Below are positions 45,424 to 57,539 of a DNA stretch of 64,000 bases, piece by piece. The stretch is from Manis javanica (Eukaryota; Chordata; Mammalia; Pholidota; Manidae), in the NCBI RefSeq assembly GCF_040802235.1, contig NC_133161.1, positions 45,063,001 through 45,127,000 of the forward strand, written 5' to 3'. The notes under the pieces were generated by a model. It had not been told where the DNA came from. It made no database searches and saw only the letters and a program-made list of their open reading frames with translations. The translations under genes and the position numbers were made by a program. Positions within the stretch are counted from its first letter, which is position 1. Each line of letters opens with the position of its first letter.

Positions 45424-46640
45424 AAATCTCTATACTTTGGCGTACTCTTAAATTATTTGAACACAAAATTCCTTCCTTTTGAAAAATTAATTATGACCAT
45501 CATCACTTATTGTTGTTTTTACATTATTAACCTATAAAAATTTATTGCATATAGAGACTTCTTACTTATGTTTATATATTGTCCCCTTGTCATCTTATTT
45601 GCTTTTCTCAGTTTGAGAATAATAAAACTTCCAATATACCAATATGTCTTTTACAAATAAATGGTCTTTGGCTATGCTGGCATGGCTACAAGGTAACCTG
45701 TGATTTGCTTCTTTACCTTATAAAAGAAATAGAAATAACTTGTTGGGTACTTCAAATTTTAACTAACTTAAAACAGCATTTTTCAAACACAGGTAAAAAC
45801 TGACAAACTGTAAGATGAACTTTTGAAAGTGATTTAATATCAAAGAAAAAATTACCTTTGAGTCTTGATGAAATAGACCTGTCCAGGAGATCTTAAGCTC
45901 TTGAGACTTAAAAATCCTCCAGAAGTGATGATCTTCAGGTGAAGACTGCTGACTCAAGACCCTCAGATTAAAGAGATGATGATGCAAAGCAGACAGTTTC
46001 TACCCAACATGGCAGAACAAGGTTAGTTTTCTGATTGTCTTGGATTTTCTTTTTTCTGCTCTACTGCTAATCTTGTTATTGTACTTTGGTGCCCCCTAGC
46101 AATCACCTATGGTTCCACAGAATGCTTTTACATATTGTCCCTGTTGTATTTTCATTCTCCCATTTTCTCTGTGATGTAATAAAACACAAAATTCTTGTAT
46201 TTTTCTCAACACATAGCTACCACTCTAAATCTCACTGACTGCTAGATTATTTTCATCTCCCACCTGACCTCACCGGCAAAAACTGAACAGCTGTTACTTT
46301 ATGTATTTCAGACAGCAGGTCCCTTCTGATTTTTTAATTTTTCTCACTTTTATTAACCCCAACCTTCCCTCTTTTAAAAATTGGATATCACAGTAGTACA
46401 AACGTTACAGGCTCATTAGCAGTGGGAATAGATACTGGGGCTATGCTTGTGGCAACATCAGTCTGTTCTCTTCACACTCTTAGCCTGATTTGGAAGAACT
46501 CTACCTTCTTCAGGGAAATCTGCTTGCCTTAAAGGATAAGTGGTTGGCTCCTGCCTAATGTGATGAGTGTTATTTACATTCCCAATGTAGTTGACTCCCA
46601 ACCTTGTTTTCAACCAAAGTTGCTTTCATCCTTCAAGCAA
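45424..46640. other. Intergenic sequence without a recognised gene
   Basis: No intact coding region is seen. A stretch near 46310-46520 vaguely recalls a decayed retroviral reading frame but is too broken to call. The rest is unassigned AT-rich sequence. Confidence 0.5.
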
Positions 46641-48110
46641 CATACCACAATTGTGGGACACAGCTAAAGCAGGGCATAGAGGAAAATTTATACTTTCTAT
46701 ATGAACTCTTTAAAAAAATAAAAGTGGAAGAAACATTGCCCAATTCTTAATGAGCCTTCCATTACTCCAATACTAAACCAAAGAAAACTGTAAGAAAAGT
46801 ACCAGGAAAACTGCAAGAAATCTACAGACCAATATCCTTCATGGACATAGAAACAAAAAAAATCCTCAGCTAAATATTAGCAAATTGAGTCCAGAAATAT
46901 ATAAAACATTGGTTCAACATTTAAAAATCAATGAAATTCGTGTCAGCAGATTTAAAAAAATCGTATTACCATGATTTTATGCATTCCCATCACATGTACA
47001 AGGAATGTGGTGAGAATGAAAAACCATATGACCATGGATAAAGCATTTAACAAAATTCAATATTCATTCAGAAGAAATCCTCTTATGAAGTAGGAACAGA
47101 AAGCAACTCCCTCAATTTCATAAAGGGTATCTAAAAAAAACCTTAGAGTTAACACAAACTTGATAGTCAAAGTCTTAATGCTTTCCCTGTAAGTTCAAGA
47201 ACAAGCTAAGTTCTCAGCTGTTAGGACTTCCATTCACATCACACTGGAGAGTCTAGATGATTTAATAAGAGAAAAGGAAAGAAGGAACAATAAAGAAGAG
47301 AAAAGAAAAAAGAAAACAAGTAAATAAAGGTACATAGTTTAGAAAGAAATAATTGACTTCTATTTGTGGATAGTATGATAACCTATGCAAAAATTCCAAA
47401 GAATCTAAAAAAAAAGCTACTAGAATAAGTGAGTTCAAGACAATCATAGCATGCAAAGTCAATGTACAAAAATCTATTGTTTTTATACAATAGCGGTAAA
47501 CTGGAAATTTAAAATTTAAGAACAGTACCATTTATAGTAACACAAAAACCATGAAATATCTAGGTATAATCTATCAAATTATGTGCAAGATTCATATGCT
47601 GAAAACTATAAAATAGTGAAGACATTTTAAAAAACTGAAATAAATGGAGAGATATTGTGTTCAATGGAGGGGAAAGTCAATATTTGATAAGACTAAAAAT
47701 TTATCTATAGGCTCAATGTAATCCCAATGAAAATCCCAGCAAGAGTTTTTGTAGTAACTGACAAGCTGATTCTAAATGTATATGGAAAAGCAAGGAAACC
47801 AGAAAGACTAAAATATTTTTTAAAAATTAAAAAAATAAAGTTGGAGGACTCATCCCACCTAATTTCAAGACTTACTACAAAGCACAGAGCTACAGTCACC
47901 AAGACAGTGTGGTACTGAGGAAGGGCAGAAACAGGCAGAATAAAGAAACCAGAAATAAACCCACAAGTATATATACAGATCACTGATTTCTGGTAAGGTA
48001 TAATCAGTGAAAGAACAGTCTTTTTAACAATCAGTGCTGGAATAACTGGATATACATATATATGCAAAGGAGACAGGACCTCAACCCAATACTCTGCAAA
48101 ATTATTAAAA
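46640..48110 (+). mobile_element. Degenerate old LINE-1 (ORF2 middle), sense
   Basis: L1 reverse-transcriptase-region phrases appear in order but heavily decayed: 'aatgagccttccattactcc', 'agaccaatatccttcatgga', 'aaagcatttaacaaaattca', 'tgtgtaacagtacc'-like sequence near 47520, 'gctcaatgtaatcccaatga', and 'ttactacaaagcacagagct' near 47870. There is no open frame longer than about 120 codons and no visible 3' UTR, so the copy is truncated at both ends. Confidence 0.75.
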
Positions 48111-48161
48111 ATTTAATTACAAATGAATCAGACTAAATACAACACCTAAATCTTCTAGAAC

Positions 48162-48350
48162 AAGTGTCAGCAAACTAAGGTTCATGGGCCAAATCTTACC
48201 TGTTACCTGTTGTTACAAATGATAATTTTCCTGAAACACCCACTCATTTATGCATTGGTATGGCTCCTTTCATGGTACACCAGAGACCCTACAGCCTGCA
48301 AGGTTTAAAATAATTACTCTCTAGCCCTTTACAGAAAAAGACTGTTGCCT
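48162..48350 (+). repeat. Ancient hAT-type transposon relic (second copy)
   Basis: 'gtgtcagcaaactaaggttc', 'atgggccaaatcttacctgt', 'agagaccctacagcctgcaa' and 'agccctttacagaaaaagac' give the same element order as 425-612, in the same orientation. Both ends of the consensus are better preserved here than in the first copy. Confidence 0.65.
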
Positions 48351-50278
48351 AAGGAGAATGTATGTGACTAATAAGTCTCTAGAATGAGCCACTGACATTC
48401 AGTGAGAGCTTAAAGAGAGAACAATGTGCACTACACTGAACCACTGTTGTCATTTGTACGACATTCCCTCTTATTTGAATATACATGTTAACTTTACAGA
48501 TTTAACGTATAAAGTGAAATACATTTAACATTTCTCTTAACCAAGGATTTTAAGTGTCAGGATGCTGAGAGAAGCTTTTGATAGATAAGAACCCCTGGTC
48601 AATAAGGTATTTATAGAAAACACATGCAACAGGCACAACCTGAGAAGGAAGTAGCCAAGCATGGAGATGGTAAAGGACCATCCCAGTAGATGTTCTCCAG
48701 TGTTTCTAGAACAGTCTCTGTTCTAGTTATTGATTGCTATGGAATAAACCATCCCAAATTTAATGGCATAAAGCAACAATAATCATATATTATCACTCAG
48801 GTAGGTAGTTCTCACCCAGGGTTTCTTGTATGGTTGCAGTCAGATTAGCAGCTATTAGTTGGACAGCAACTGGAGCTGGAGACACCTAGAAGGCTTCCTC
48901 ACAGCATGGAAACCTGGTTACACAAGGAAATTTCCTGAGGAAGGCAAGCAAAAGCTGTATTGCCTTTCCTAACCAAAAGTTGCAGTCATACAGCATCACT
49001 TCAGAAGCTGCAGTAAGAAACAAGTTACTAGGGCCAGTCCATACTCGAGGAGTGAAATTGGTTATTACCACTTAATGGAAGAAATATTAAAGAATTTGTG
49101 GACATGATTTAAAACCAGCATAGTCCACCCTTCAGTTTAAAAACTACCAGGCAGACTCAGACAAGCATATAAATAATGATAATAAAAGGCATTAGGCTAA
49201 GTGTGATGAAGTATTTACAAATTATTGAGGGGGGAGGGTTTACAATAGGTTAGCACAATCAGAAGCAGTTTTCTCTAAGAAAGGGCATTTTGAAAGGCCT
49301 TATAGAAATGGTAGAATGCTCAAAAGCAAAAGTGTGAGGGAAAAATGATCTAAACATTCATTCCCTTAGATTGCTACAAACGTCTGCAGAAGAAATAGCA
49401 AATTTGACTGGGGCTTACGGTCTATAGTTAAGAAAGGTGTATGTGGTTAAAAAGAAAAGAGTTTGGTTATAAAGTATCTCAAATCTGAGGTGTTAAAAGC
49501 TCCAAAGCATAATCAGGTGAGGTTTAAATAGGGCCTTATTCTCAACTACTAAGTGCCTGAACAAAACTAACTAGAAATTTAGCCCCGGAAACTCACCAAA
49601 TTGACCTACAACTTAGGAGCTATTCGCCCTCACTGAATCTTGATGTGTCCAATCTGCCTTTGGAGATAGAGGGGGGCACCCAAGGTCCTGGGTACACCTG
49701 TCCTCTCTCATTAGTTCAACCTATAGGCATCCCATGACCAATCAAGCAACCTATTTACCTTAAGACAGTGGCACTGATTGACTCCATTAAGACAAAAAGG
49801 TTTGGTGATTCTGATACCAACTATTTCCTAGATGAACATCTTATCAACCTTTGCCTTTATAACCTCTATATAAACTCCTGCTGGTATAGTCTCAAATTCT
49901 GTAGCCAGGAATTCCACTATTTTTAATTGTAATTTCATAACAGTCACCTATCAATTGTTTGCCCTTGGGCATCAAATCACATAACCTTCTCAGGATTCCT
50001 CATCTATGAAGATGAAGGTGAAAATCCCTTTCTGACCGTTGTGGTTAAGGATTAAATGCGCCAACTATGCTAAGCAAGATGGTGGACAAATAGTGTCCCA
50101 AGATATGAACTATCACTTTTATGAGCATAATCTCGTGACACAAAATCCTGATAAAAGAACTATCAAAAGACTTAATATATGAATAGCTTATTAATAATTT
50201 TAATTTTATTATTAGGTATGGTCAACCTATGCTCCTAGACTCCAGTTTCATGTTATATTGAACTATATTCTGCTTTTT
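48351..50278. other. Intergenic sequence with one old repeat
   Basis: About 48722-48890 is an old interspersed repeat ('gttattgattgctatggaat', 'taatggcataaagcaacaat', 'gcagtcagattagcagctat'), related in style to 28133-28430. The rest to 50278 is AT-rich and unassigned. No gene is supported. Confidence 0.5.
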
Positions 50279-50631
50279 GAAAATTTTTTATTAATCAATT
50301 ATTTTATTAAGGTATTATTGATATACACTCTTATGAAGGTTTCACATGAAAAAAAAATGTGGTTACTACATTCACCCATTAACATGTCCCCCCCATACCC
50401 CATTGTAGTCACTGCCCATCAGTGTAGTAAGATGGCACAGAGTCACTATTTGCTTTCTCTGTGCTACACTGTCTTTCACCTGACCCCCCCACACCATGTG
50501 CCAATCATAATACTCCTGAATCTCCTTCTCCTTCCCTCCCCACCACACTCCCTCAACCTTCCCCTTGGTAAGCGCTAGTCCCTTCTTGAAATCTGTGACT
50601 CTGTTGCTGTTCCTTCAGTTTTGCTTCATTG

Positions 50632-53600
50632 TTATACTCCACAAATGAAGGAAATTATTTGGTACTTGTCTTTCTCTGCCTGGCTTATTTCACTGAGCAT
50701 AAGATCCTCCAGCTCCATCCATGTTGTTGTAAATTGTAAAATTTGTTTCTTTCTTTTGACTGAGTAGTATTCCATTGTGTATAAGTACCACTGCTTCTTT
50801 ATCCATTCATCTACTGATGGACACTTAGGTTGCTTCCATATCTTAGCTATTGTAAATAGTGCTGCAATAAACATAGGGGTGCATATGTATTTTTGAATCT
50901 GAGAAATTATATTCTTTGGGTATTCCTAGGAGTGGAATACCCAGGTCAAATGGTATTTCTATTTTTAGTTTTTTGAGGAACCTCCATATTGCTTTCCACA
51001 ATGGTTGAACTAGCTTATGTTCCACCAGCAGTGTAGGAGGGTTCCCCTTTCTCGCCAGCATTTGTTGTTCCTAGTCTTTTCAATACTGGCTACCCTAACT
51101 GGTGTGAGGTGATAGCTCATTGTGGTTTTTATTTGCATTTCCCTGATAATTAGTGATGTGGAGCATCTTTTCATGTGCCTGTTGGCCATCTGAATTTCTT
51201 CTTAGAATTGTCTGTCCATATCCTCTGCCCATTTTTTAATCGGGTTATTTGCTTTTTGATTGTTGAGGCATGTGAGTTCTTTATATATTTTGAATGTTAA
51301 CCCCTTGTCAGATATGTCATTTACAAATATATTCTCCCATACTGTAGGATGCCTTTTTGTTCAGATGATTGTGTCCTTTGCTGTATGGAAGCTTCTAAGT
51401 TTGATGCAATCCCATGTGTTCATTTTTGCTTGTTTCCCTTGCTTGAGGAGATGCATTCGGAAAAAAGTTGCTCATGTTTATATTCAGATTTTTGCCTGTT
51501 ATCTTCTAATAGTTTTATGGTTTCATGACTTACATTCAGGTCTTTCATCCATTTTGAGTTTAGTTTTGTGTATGGGTTTAGACAATAATCCAGTTTCATT
51601 GTCTTGCATGTAGCTGTCCAGTTTTGCCGACATCATTTGTTGAAGAGTCTGTCATTTCCCCATTGTATATCCATGGCTCCTTTATCATATATTAATTGAC
51701 CATATATGGTTGGTTTTATATCTGGGCTCTCTAGTCTGTTCCACTGGTCTGTGGGTCTGTTCTTGTCCCAATACCAAATTGTCTTGATTACTGAGGCTTT
51801 CTAGTAGACCTTGAAGCCAGGGAGCGTAATACCGCAGCTTTATTCTTCCTTTTCAGGATTGCTTTGGCTATTCAGGGTCTTTGTGGTTCCATATGAATTT
51901 TAGAATTATTTTCTCTAGTTCGTTGAAGAATGCTATCAGTATTTTGATAGGGATTGCACTGAATCTGTAGATTGCTTTAGGCAGGATGGCCATTTTGTCA
52001 ATATTAATTCCTCCTATCCATGAGCATGGGATGTTTCCATTTATTGGTATCTTCTTTGATTTCTGTCATGAGTGTCTTGTAGTTCTCAAAGTACAGGTCT
52101 TTTCACTACCTAGGTTTATTCCTAGGTATTTTATTCTTTTTGATGTGATTGTGGATGGAATTGTTTTCCTGATTTCTCTTTCTGTTAGTTCATCATTAGT
52201 GTATAGGACAGCAACAGATTTCTGTGTATTAACTTTGTATCCTGCAACGTTGCTGAATTCAGATATTAGATCTAGTAGTTTTGGAGTGGATTCTTTAGGT
52301 TTTTTTATGTTCAGTATCATGTCATCTGCAAACAGTGACAGTTTAACTTCTTCTTTACCAATCTAGATGCCTTTTATTTCTTTCTGTTGTCTGAATGCGG
52401 TGGCGAGGAGCTCCAGAACTATGTTGAATAAAAGTGGGGAGAGTGGGCATCCTTGTCTTGTTCCCAGTCTTAAAGGAAAGCCTTTCAGCTTCTTGCTGTT
52501 AAGTATGATGTTGGCTGTGGATTTTTCATATGTGGCCTTTATTATGTTGAGGTACTTGCCATATACACCCATTTTCTTGAGAGTTTTTAAATCATGAATG
52601 TATGTTGAATTTTGTCGAATGCTATTTTGGCATCTGTGGAGATGATCATGTAGTTTTTGTCTTTGTTTTTGTTGATGTGGTGGATGATGTTGATGGATTT
52701 TCTAATTGTGTACCATCCTTGCATGCCTGGAATAAATCCTACTTGATCATGATGGATGATCTTTCTGAAGTATTTTTGAGTATTTTGTTGAGTATTTTTG
52801 CATCTATGTTTATCAGGGATATTGGTCTTTAATTTTCTTCTTTTGTGGTATCTTTGCCTAGTTTTGGTATTAGGGTCTTGCTGGCCCCATAGAATGAGTT
52901 TGGAAGTATTTCTTCCTCTTCCACTTTTTGGATAATTTTAAGGAGGTTGGATGTTAGATCTTCACTAAATCTTTGATAAAATTCAGCAGTGAAGCCATCT
53001 GGTCCAGGGATTTTGTTCTTAGGTAGTATTTTGATTACCAACTCAATTTTGTTGCTAGCAATTGATCTGTTCAAATTTTCTGTTTCTTTCTGGGTCAGCC
53101 TTGGAAGGTTGTATTTTTCTATAAAGTTGTCATTTCTTCTAGGTTATCCAGTTTGTTAGCGTATAATTTTTCATAGTATTCTCTCATAATTCTTTGTATT
53201 TCTGTGGTGTCCATAGTGATTTTTCCTTTCTCATTTCTGATTCTGGTTATGTGTGTACTCTTTTTTTTCTTGATACGTCTGGCTAGGGGTTTATATATTT
53301 TGTTTATTTTCTCAAAGAACCAGTTCCTGCTTTCATTGCTTCTATTGTTTTATTCTTCTCAATTTTATTTCTGCTCTAATCTTTATTATGTCCCTCCTTC
53401 TACTAATTTTGGGCCTCATTTGTTCTTTTCCTAGTTTCATTAATTGTGAGTTTAGACTGTTCATATGGGATTGTTCTTCTTTCCTGAGGTAGGCCTGTAT
53501 TGCAATATACTTCCCTCTTAGCACTGCCTTCTCTGTAACCCACAGATTTTTTTGCGTTGTTGAATTATTGTTTTCATTTGTCTCCATATATAGCTTGATC

Positions 53601-54380
53601 TGTTTTTATTTGGTCATTGAACCATTGGTTATTTAGGAGTATGTTGTTAAGCCTCCATGTATTTGTAGGCATTTTCATTTTCTTTGTTTAATTTATTTCT
53701 AGTTTCATACTTTTGTGATCTGAGAAGCTAGTTAGTACAATTTCAATCTTTTTGAATTTACTGAGGCTGTTTTGTGGCCTTGTATATGATCTAATCTTGA
53801 AAATGTTCCATGTGCACTTGAGAAGAATGTGTATCCTGCTGCTTTTGGGTGGAAAGTTCCATAGATGTCTGTTAGGTCCATCTGTTCTAATGTGTTGTTC
53901 AATGCCTGTGTCTCCTTACTTATTTTCTGTCTGGTTGATTTGTCCTTTGGAGTGAGTGGAGTGTTGAAGTCTCCTAGAATGAATGCATTGTATTCTATTT
54001 CTCCTTTTAATTCTGTTAGTAGGTGCTCCTGTGTTGGGTGCATAGATATTTATAATGGTTATGTCCTCTTTTTGGATTGACCCTTTTATCATTATGTAAT
54101 GCTTGTCTTTGTCTTTTGTGACTTTGTTTTAAAGTTTATTTTGTCTGATACAAGTACTGCAACACCTGCTTTTTTTCTCCCTTTTAGTTGCATGAAATAT
54201 CTTTTTCCATCCCTTCACTTTTAGTCTGTGTTTGTCTTTGGGCTTAAAGTGAGTCTCTTGTAGGCTGCATATAGTTGGGTCTTGTTTTTTATCCATTCAG
54301 TGACTCTACTTCTTTTGATTGGTGTATTTAGACCATTTACATTTAGGGTGATTATGGATAGGTATGTACTTTTTTGCCAT
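50632..54380 (-). pseudogene. L1 ORF2 remnant (antisense copy)
   Basis: On the minus strand, the ATG at 54380 opens the endonuclease. Recognisable pieces follow: GEIEYNAFILGDFNTPLTPK (53732-54043), [19 protein letters not shown] (52829-53074), [20 protein letters not shown] (52363-52572) and YQIISFICGV at the normal stop (50632). The FADD box region near 52330 is still readable ('catgtcatctgcaaacagtg' on +), with FADD changed to FADD-like FAD. Multiple frame shifts and stops rule out a product. Confidence 0.88.
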
Positions 54381-54520
54381 TGCAGGCTTTAGATTTATGG
54401 TTATCAAAGGTTCTAGGGTAACTTCCTTCTTCCTTACTATCTAAGAGTCTAACTTAACTCACTTTGTATGCTATTACAAACACAATCTGAAGGTTCTTTT
54501 TTCCCCTCTCCTTTTCTTCC

Positions 54521-54533
54521 TCCTCCATTCTTT
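54521..54533 (+). repeat. Target-site duplication (left) of the twin-primed L1 insertion
   Basis: TCCTCCATTCTTT recurs at 54876-54888. It is host L1 sequence (antisense copy) duplicated by the younger insertion. Confidence 0.85.
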
Positions 54534-54875
54534 TTTTTTTTGGTACCACTAATCTACAATTACATGAGGAACATTGTTTACTAGACTCCCCCCTTCACCA
54601 AGTCCCCCACACACACCCCAATACAGTCACTGTCCATCAGCATAAGATGCTGTAGAATCACTACTCATCTTCTCTGTGTTGCACAGCCCTCCCCATGTCC
54701 CCCCAAACATTATACATACTAGTCGTAATGCCCCCTTTCTTTTTCCACGCCCTATCCCTCCCTTACCACCCATTCTCCCCAGTCCCTTTCCCTTCGGCAA
54801 TAACATGGATGGAGCTAGAGGGTATTATGCTCAGTGAACAAAACAGCAGCAGAATCACAGGACCCAAGAATGGAT
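54534..54875 (-). mobile_element. Young L1 insertion with 5' inversion (twin priming)
   Basis: A poly-T run (54534-54541) is followed by the reverse complement of the young L1 3' UTR (to about 54799). From about 54800 to 54875 the same L1 family appears in the opposite, forward orientation ('catggatggagctagagggt' to 'cacaggacccaagaatgg'), with a deletion of roughly 80 bp inside that piece. The inverted piece ends about where the 3' UTR piece begins in the source element. A polyA tail, inversion and 13-bp target-site duplication together are the signature of twin-primed target-primed reverse transcription. Confidence 0.88.
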
Positions 54876-54888
54876 TCCTCCATTCTTT
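54876..54888 (+). repeat. Target-site duplication (right) of the twin-primed L1 insertion
   Basis: TCCTCCATTCTTT matches 54521-54533 exactly, after which the older antisense L1 sequence resumes. Confidence 0.85.
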
Positions 54889-55059
54889 ATATATTAGGTA
54901 TTATATTCTGTACTCTTTGACTATCCCTTTTTATTATCTCTGGTGACAGCTATTTAACCTTAGGAACACTTCCATCTATAGCAGTCCCTCCAAAATACTG
55001 TAGAGATGGTTTGTGGGAAATTCTCTCAGCTTTTGCTTATCTGGAAATTTGTTTAATCC

Positions 55060-55720
55060 CTCCAAATTTAAATGATAATCTTGCCAGACAAAGTATTCTT
55101 GGTTTGAGGCCCTTCTGTTTCATTGCATTAAATATTATTATGCCACTCCCTTCTGGCCTATAAGGTTTCTGCTGAAAAGTCTGATGATAGCCTGAGGGGT
55201 TTTCCTTTGTATGTGACCTTCTCTCTGGCTGTTTTTAATACTCTGTCCTTATCCTTGATCTTTGCTGTTTTAATTATTATAAGTCTTGGTGATGTCCTCC
55301 TTGGGTCCCTTGTGTTGGGAGATCTGTGCACCTCCATGGCCTGAGAGACTATCTCTTTCTCCAGATTGGGGAAGTTTTCAGGAGTTACTTCCTCAGAGTT
55401 ACTTTCTATCCCTTTGTCTCTCTCTTCTTCTTCTGGTATCCCTATACTATGAATATTGTTCCATTTGGATTGGTCACAGAGTTCTCTCAGTATTCTTTCT
55501 TTCCTAGAGATCCTTTTTTCACTGTGCATCAGCTTCTTTGTATTCCTCTTCCCTAATTTCTAATTCCTTCCTGAGTTCTTGAATATTTTCTGTACCTCCG
55601 TGAGCATGTTCATGATTTCATTTTGAAATCTCTTTCAGGAAGATTTATTCAGTCTCACTCAGTTCTTTCTCTGGTGTTGAGATTTTGCTTTGAACCAGGT
55701 TCCTTTGACATTTCATATTT
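55060..55720 (-). pseudogene. L1 ORF1 remnant (antisense copy)
   Basis: The minus-strand open stretch 55158-55529 carries ERILRELCDQSKWNNIHSIG, EVHRSPNTRDPRRTSPRLII and KGKPLRLSSDFSAETL, the RRM and C-terminal portions of L1 ORF1. Frame breaks lie on both sides. Its tail at about 55030-55070 has the normal order without the ORF2 patch found at 40850 in the + strand copy. Confidence 0.88.
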
Positions 55721-56680
55721 GTATGTGGCACACTTTAGTGCCCAGAAACTCTACTCCCTGGAGCTGCTCAGCCCCTGGAGCTATGTCGGGGGTTGCAAGG
55801 GAGTGGTGCTGGTGCCTGGGGTGATGAAAGAGCTTTTACCTGTTTCCTGGCTGTTATGTCTGTCTCCATTGCCAGAACCAGTGGGCAGAACACACAGGTG
55901 TTAAGTCTCTATGCTTTGTGTTTGTAGCTGCCATAGGCAGGGCTTCCCTCTGGCTGGCCTGACACCAGGTGGCTGCCGGTTTGTCAGCCAGGTGCAGGCT
56001 AGTCAGGAGGCAGACACAGCAGGCTGTGTATGACTGTGGGGGACCTGAGAGCTGTATAGCTAGCCAGGGGGATGGAGCGCCTGAAGATCGTTTAAGTTCC
56101 CAACCTGCTGGGCAGAGTGCACCCAGACAATTTTGTCTACCTGTCCTTTCTCCTGAGCAGTAATCTCTGTGCAATCCTTGCCCCTTTAGTAGGCCTCTTG
56201 CTGTTAGGAAGTCTCTCAGACTGCCTTCTCAGCTCAGCTGGATAAGAATTCCTGTTTTCCACAAACAGCTGGAATCTCCATCTCTCCAGGTATTCTGCCT
56301 GTCTTAGCTTTCCAACCCCACTAATCACCAGAGCACCACGCAATGTACGTTCATGCTCCCAAAGCAGATATCCATGGCTAGGTGTTCAGCAGTCCCAGTC
56401 CTCCACTCCCTCCCTGCTCTGTTTCTCTTCCTCCTGCTGGTGAGCTGGGGTGGGGGAAGGGCTTGGGTCCCACTGGGTCATAGCTTTGGTACGTTACCCT
56501 GTTCCATGAGGTCTGCTGTTTTCTCCAGGTGTACACAGTCTGGTGCAGCCTTCTTTCCTGTTGCTCTTTCAGGATTAGTTGTATTAAATATATTGTCATA
56601 TTATATATGGTTTTATGAGGAAGTCTCTGTCTCACCTCTCATGCTGCCATCTTTAAATCTCTGCTGCTTTCTTTTTAATT

Positions 56681-57539
56681 TATTATTTCAGTGATATTAG
56701 TGCATTTATCTCATACAACAATTCAACAGAGGTTAACACACTGAAAAATAACCTCAATGATATATTTTTAAATATTTAGTCATTGACTTAAGTATAGGCT
56801 ATTTTGTGCTAGAATTTGTTCTAGGTTCTAGGTATATAACAATGAGTAAGACAGAAAAGATCCCTGATTTCATGAAGTCTGCATTCTGGAGGGAGAAACA
56901 ATTAGTAAACAAACAGGGTAAGGTCAGACAGTGATAAGTGCTATGAATAAAATTAAACAAGTAGATAACAGAACAATGGGTGTTGTCTTCATTAGACAGT
57001 GATCATAGTCTACCTCATAAAAACAGGGTGGTCAGAGACAGCCTATCTTAGGAAGTGACATCTACACAGAGTTCTGAACACTGAGAAAGAGCCAGCCATG
57101 TGAAGATCTGGAGGAATTTATTGTATATAAAATTGTATATTGTATATAAAAAAATTGTGTCTCATCATTAGTTCTTATTCCAGGATTGGCACAATAGGAC
57201 TTAAGAGGCTTAAACAGTTGACTTTCTAAAAATAAAGCACAATCCACTGCTAAGACACTTATTTCTCAAATATACTGTGCAGAATATTAAGTTCTGTAAT
57301 TTTTTAAAGTTGCCTAAGACTAAATATTTAAACATTAAAAAAAACTATATATAAAAGTATATTTGTATGTATATATGTATCAAAATATTTATATAAAAAT
57401 GAATACTTACTTAAACTTAAAATGAGTTAAAATCCTAAATGTGACCACAAAGGTCAACAACATAAAGCAAAAATAGATAAATGTAGTTTTTAATAAAAAG
57501 GTGAAAGTGATGAACAGAAAAAAGACAAAATAAACCTAA
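56681..57539. other. Unassigned AT-rich intergenic sequence
   Basis: No gene is visible. A short phrase 'gtataggctattttgtgcta' onward to 'cattctggagggagaaacaa' resembles an old MIR/L2-like 'stored-balance' segment but is too decayed to call. Confidence 0.45.

Larger units (their letters stand above)
50279..56680 (-). mobile_element. Near-full-length antisense LINE-1 (about 6.4 kb)
   Basis: Read on the minus strand, the element starts near 56680 with 'aaagatggcagcatgagagg'. It passes through a 5' UTR without an obvious monomer array, ORF1 (about 55060-55720) and ORF2 (54380 down to a TAA at 50632-50634), and ends in a 3' UTR and A-rich end at about 50279. Its 3' UTR is of a different, older type than the young copies. 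A younger L1 is inserted between ORF1 and ORF2 at 54534-54875. No convincing target-site duplication is found. Confidence 0.92.

Noticed and set aside
46310-46520. Broken reading frame reminiscent of a retroviral envelope-like hydrophobic segment
   Set aside because: There are frequent stops, no LTRs, no second conserved motif and no recognisable gag or pol nearby. The resemblance is within what chance or old repeat sequence gives.
50279-56680. Possible target-site duplication of the antisense L1 ('ctgctttt'-like sequences at both ends)
   Set aside because: Only about 7 bases agree with gaps and the element ends are not sharply defined, so it does not reach the standard of the other three insertions.
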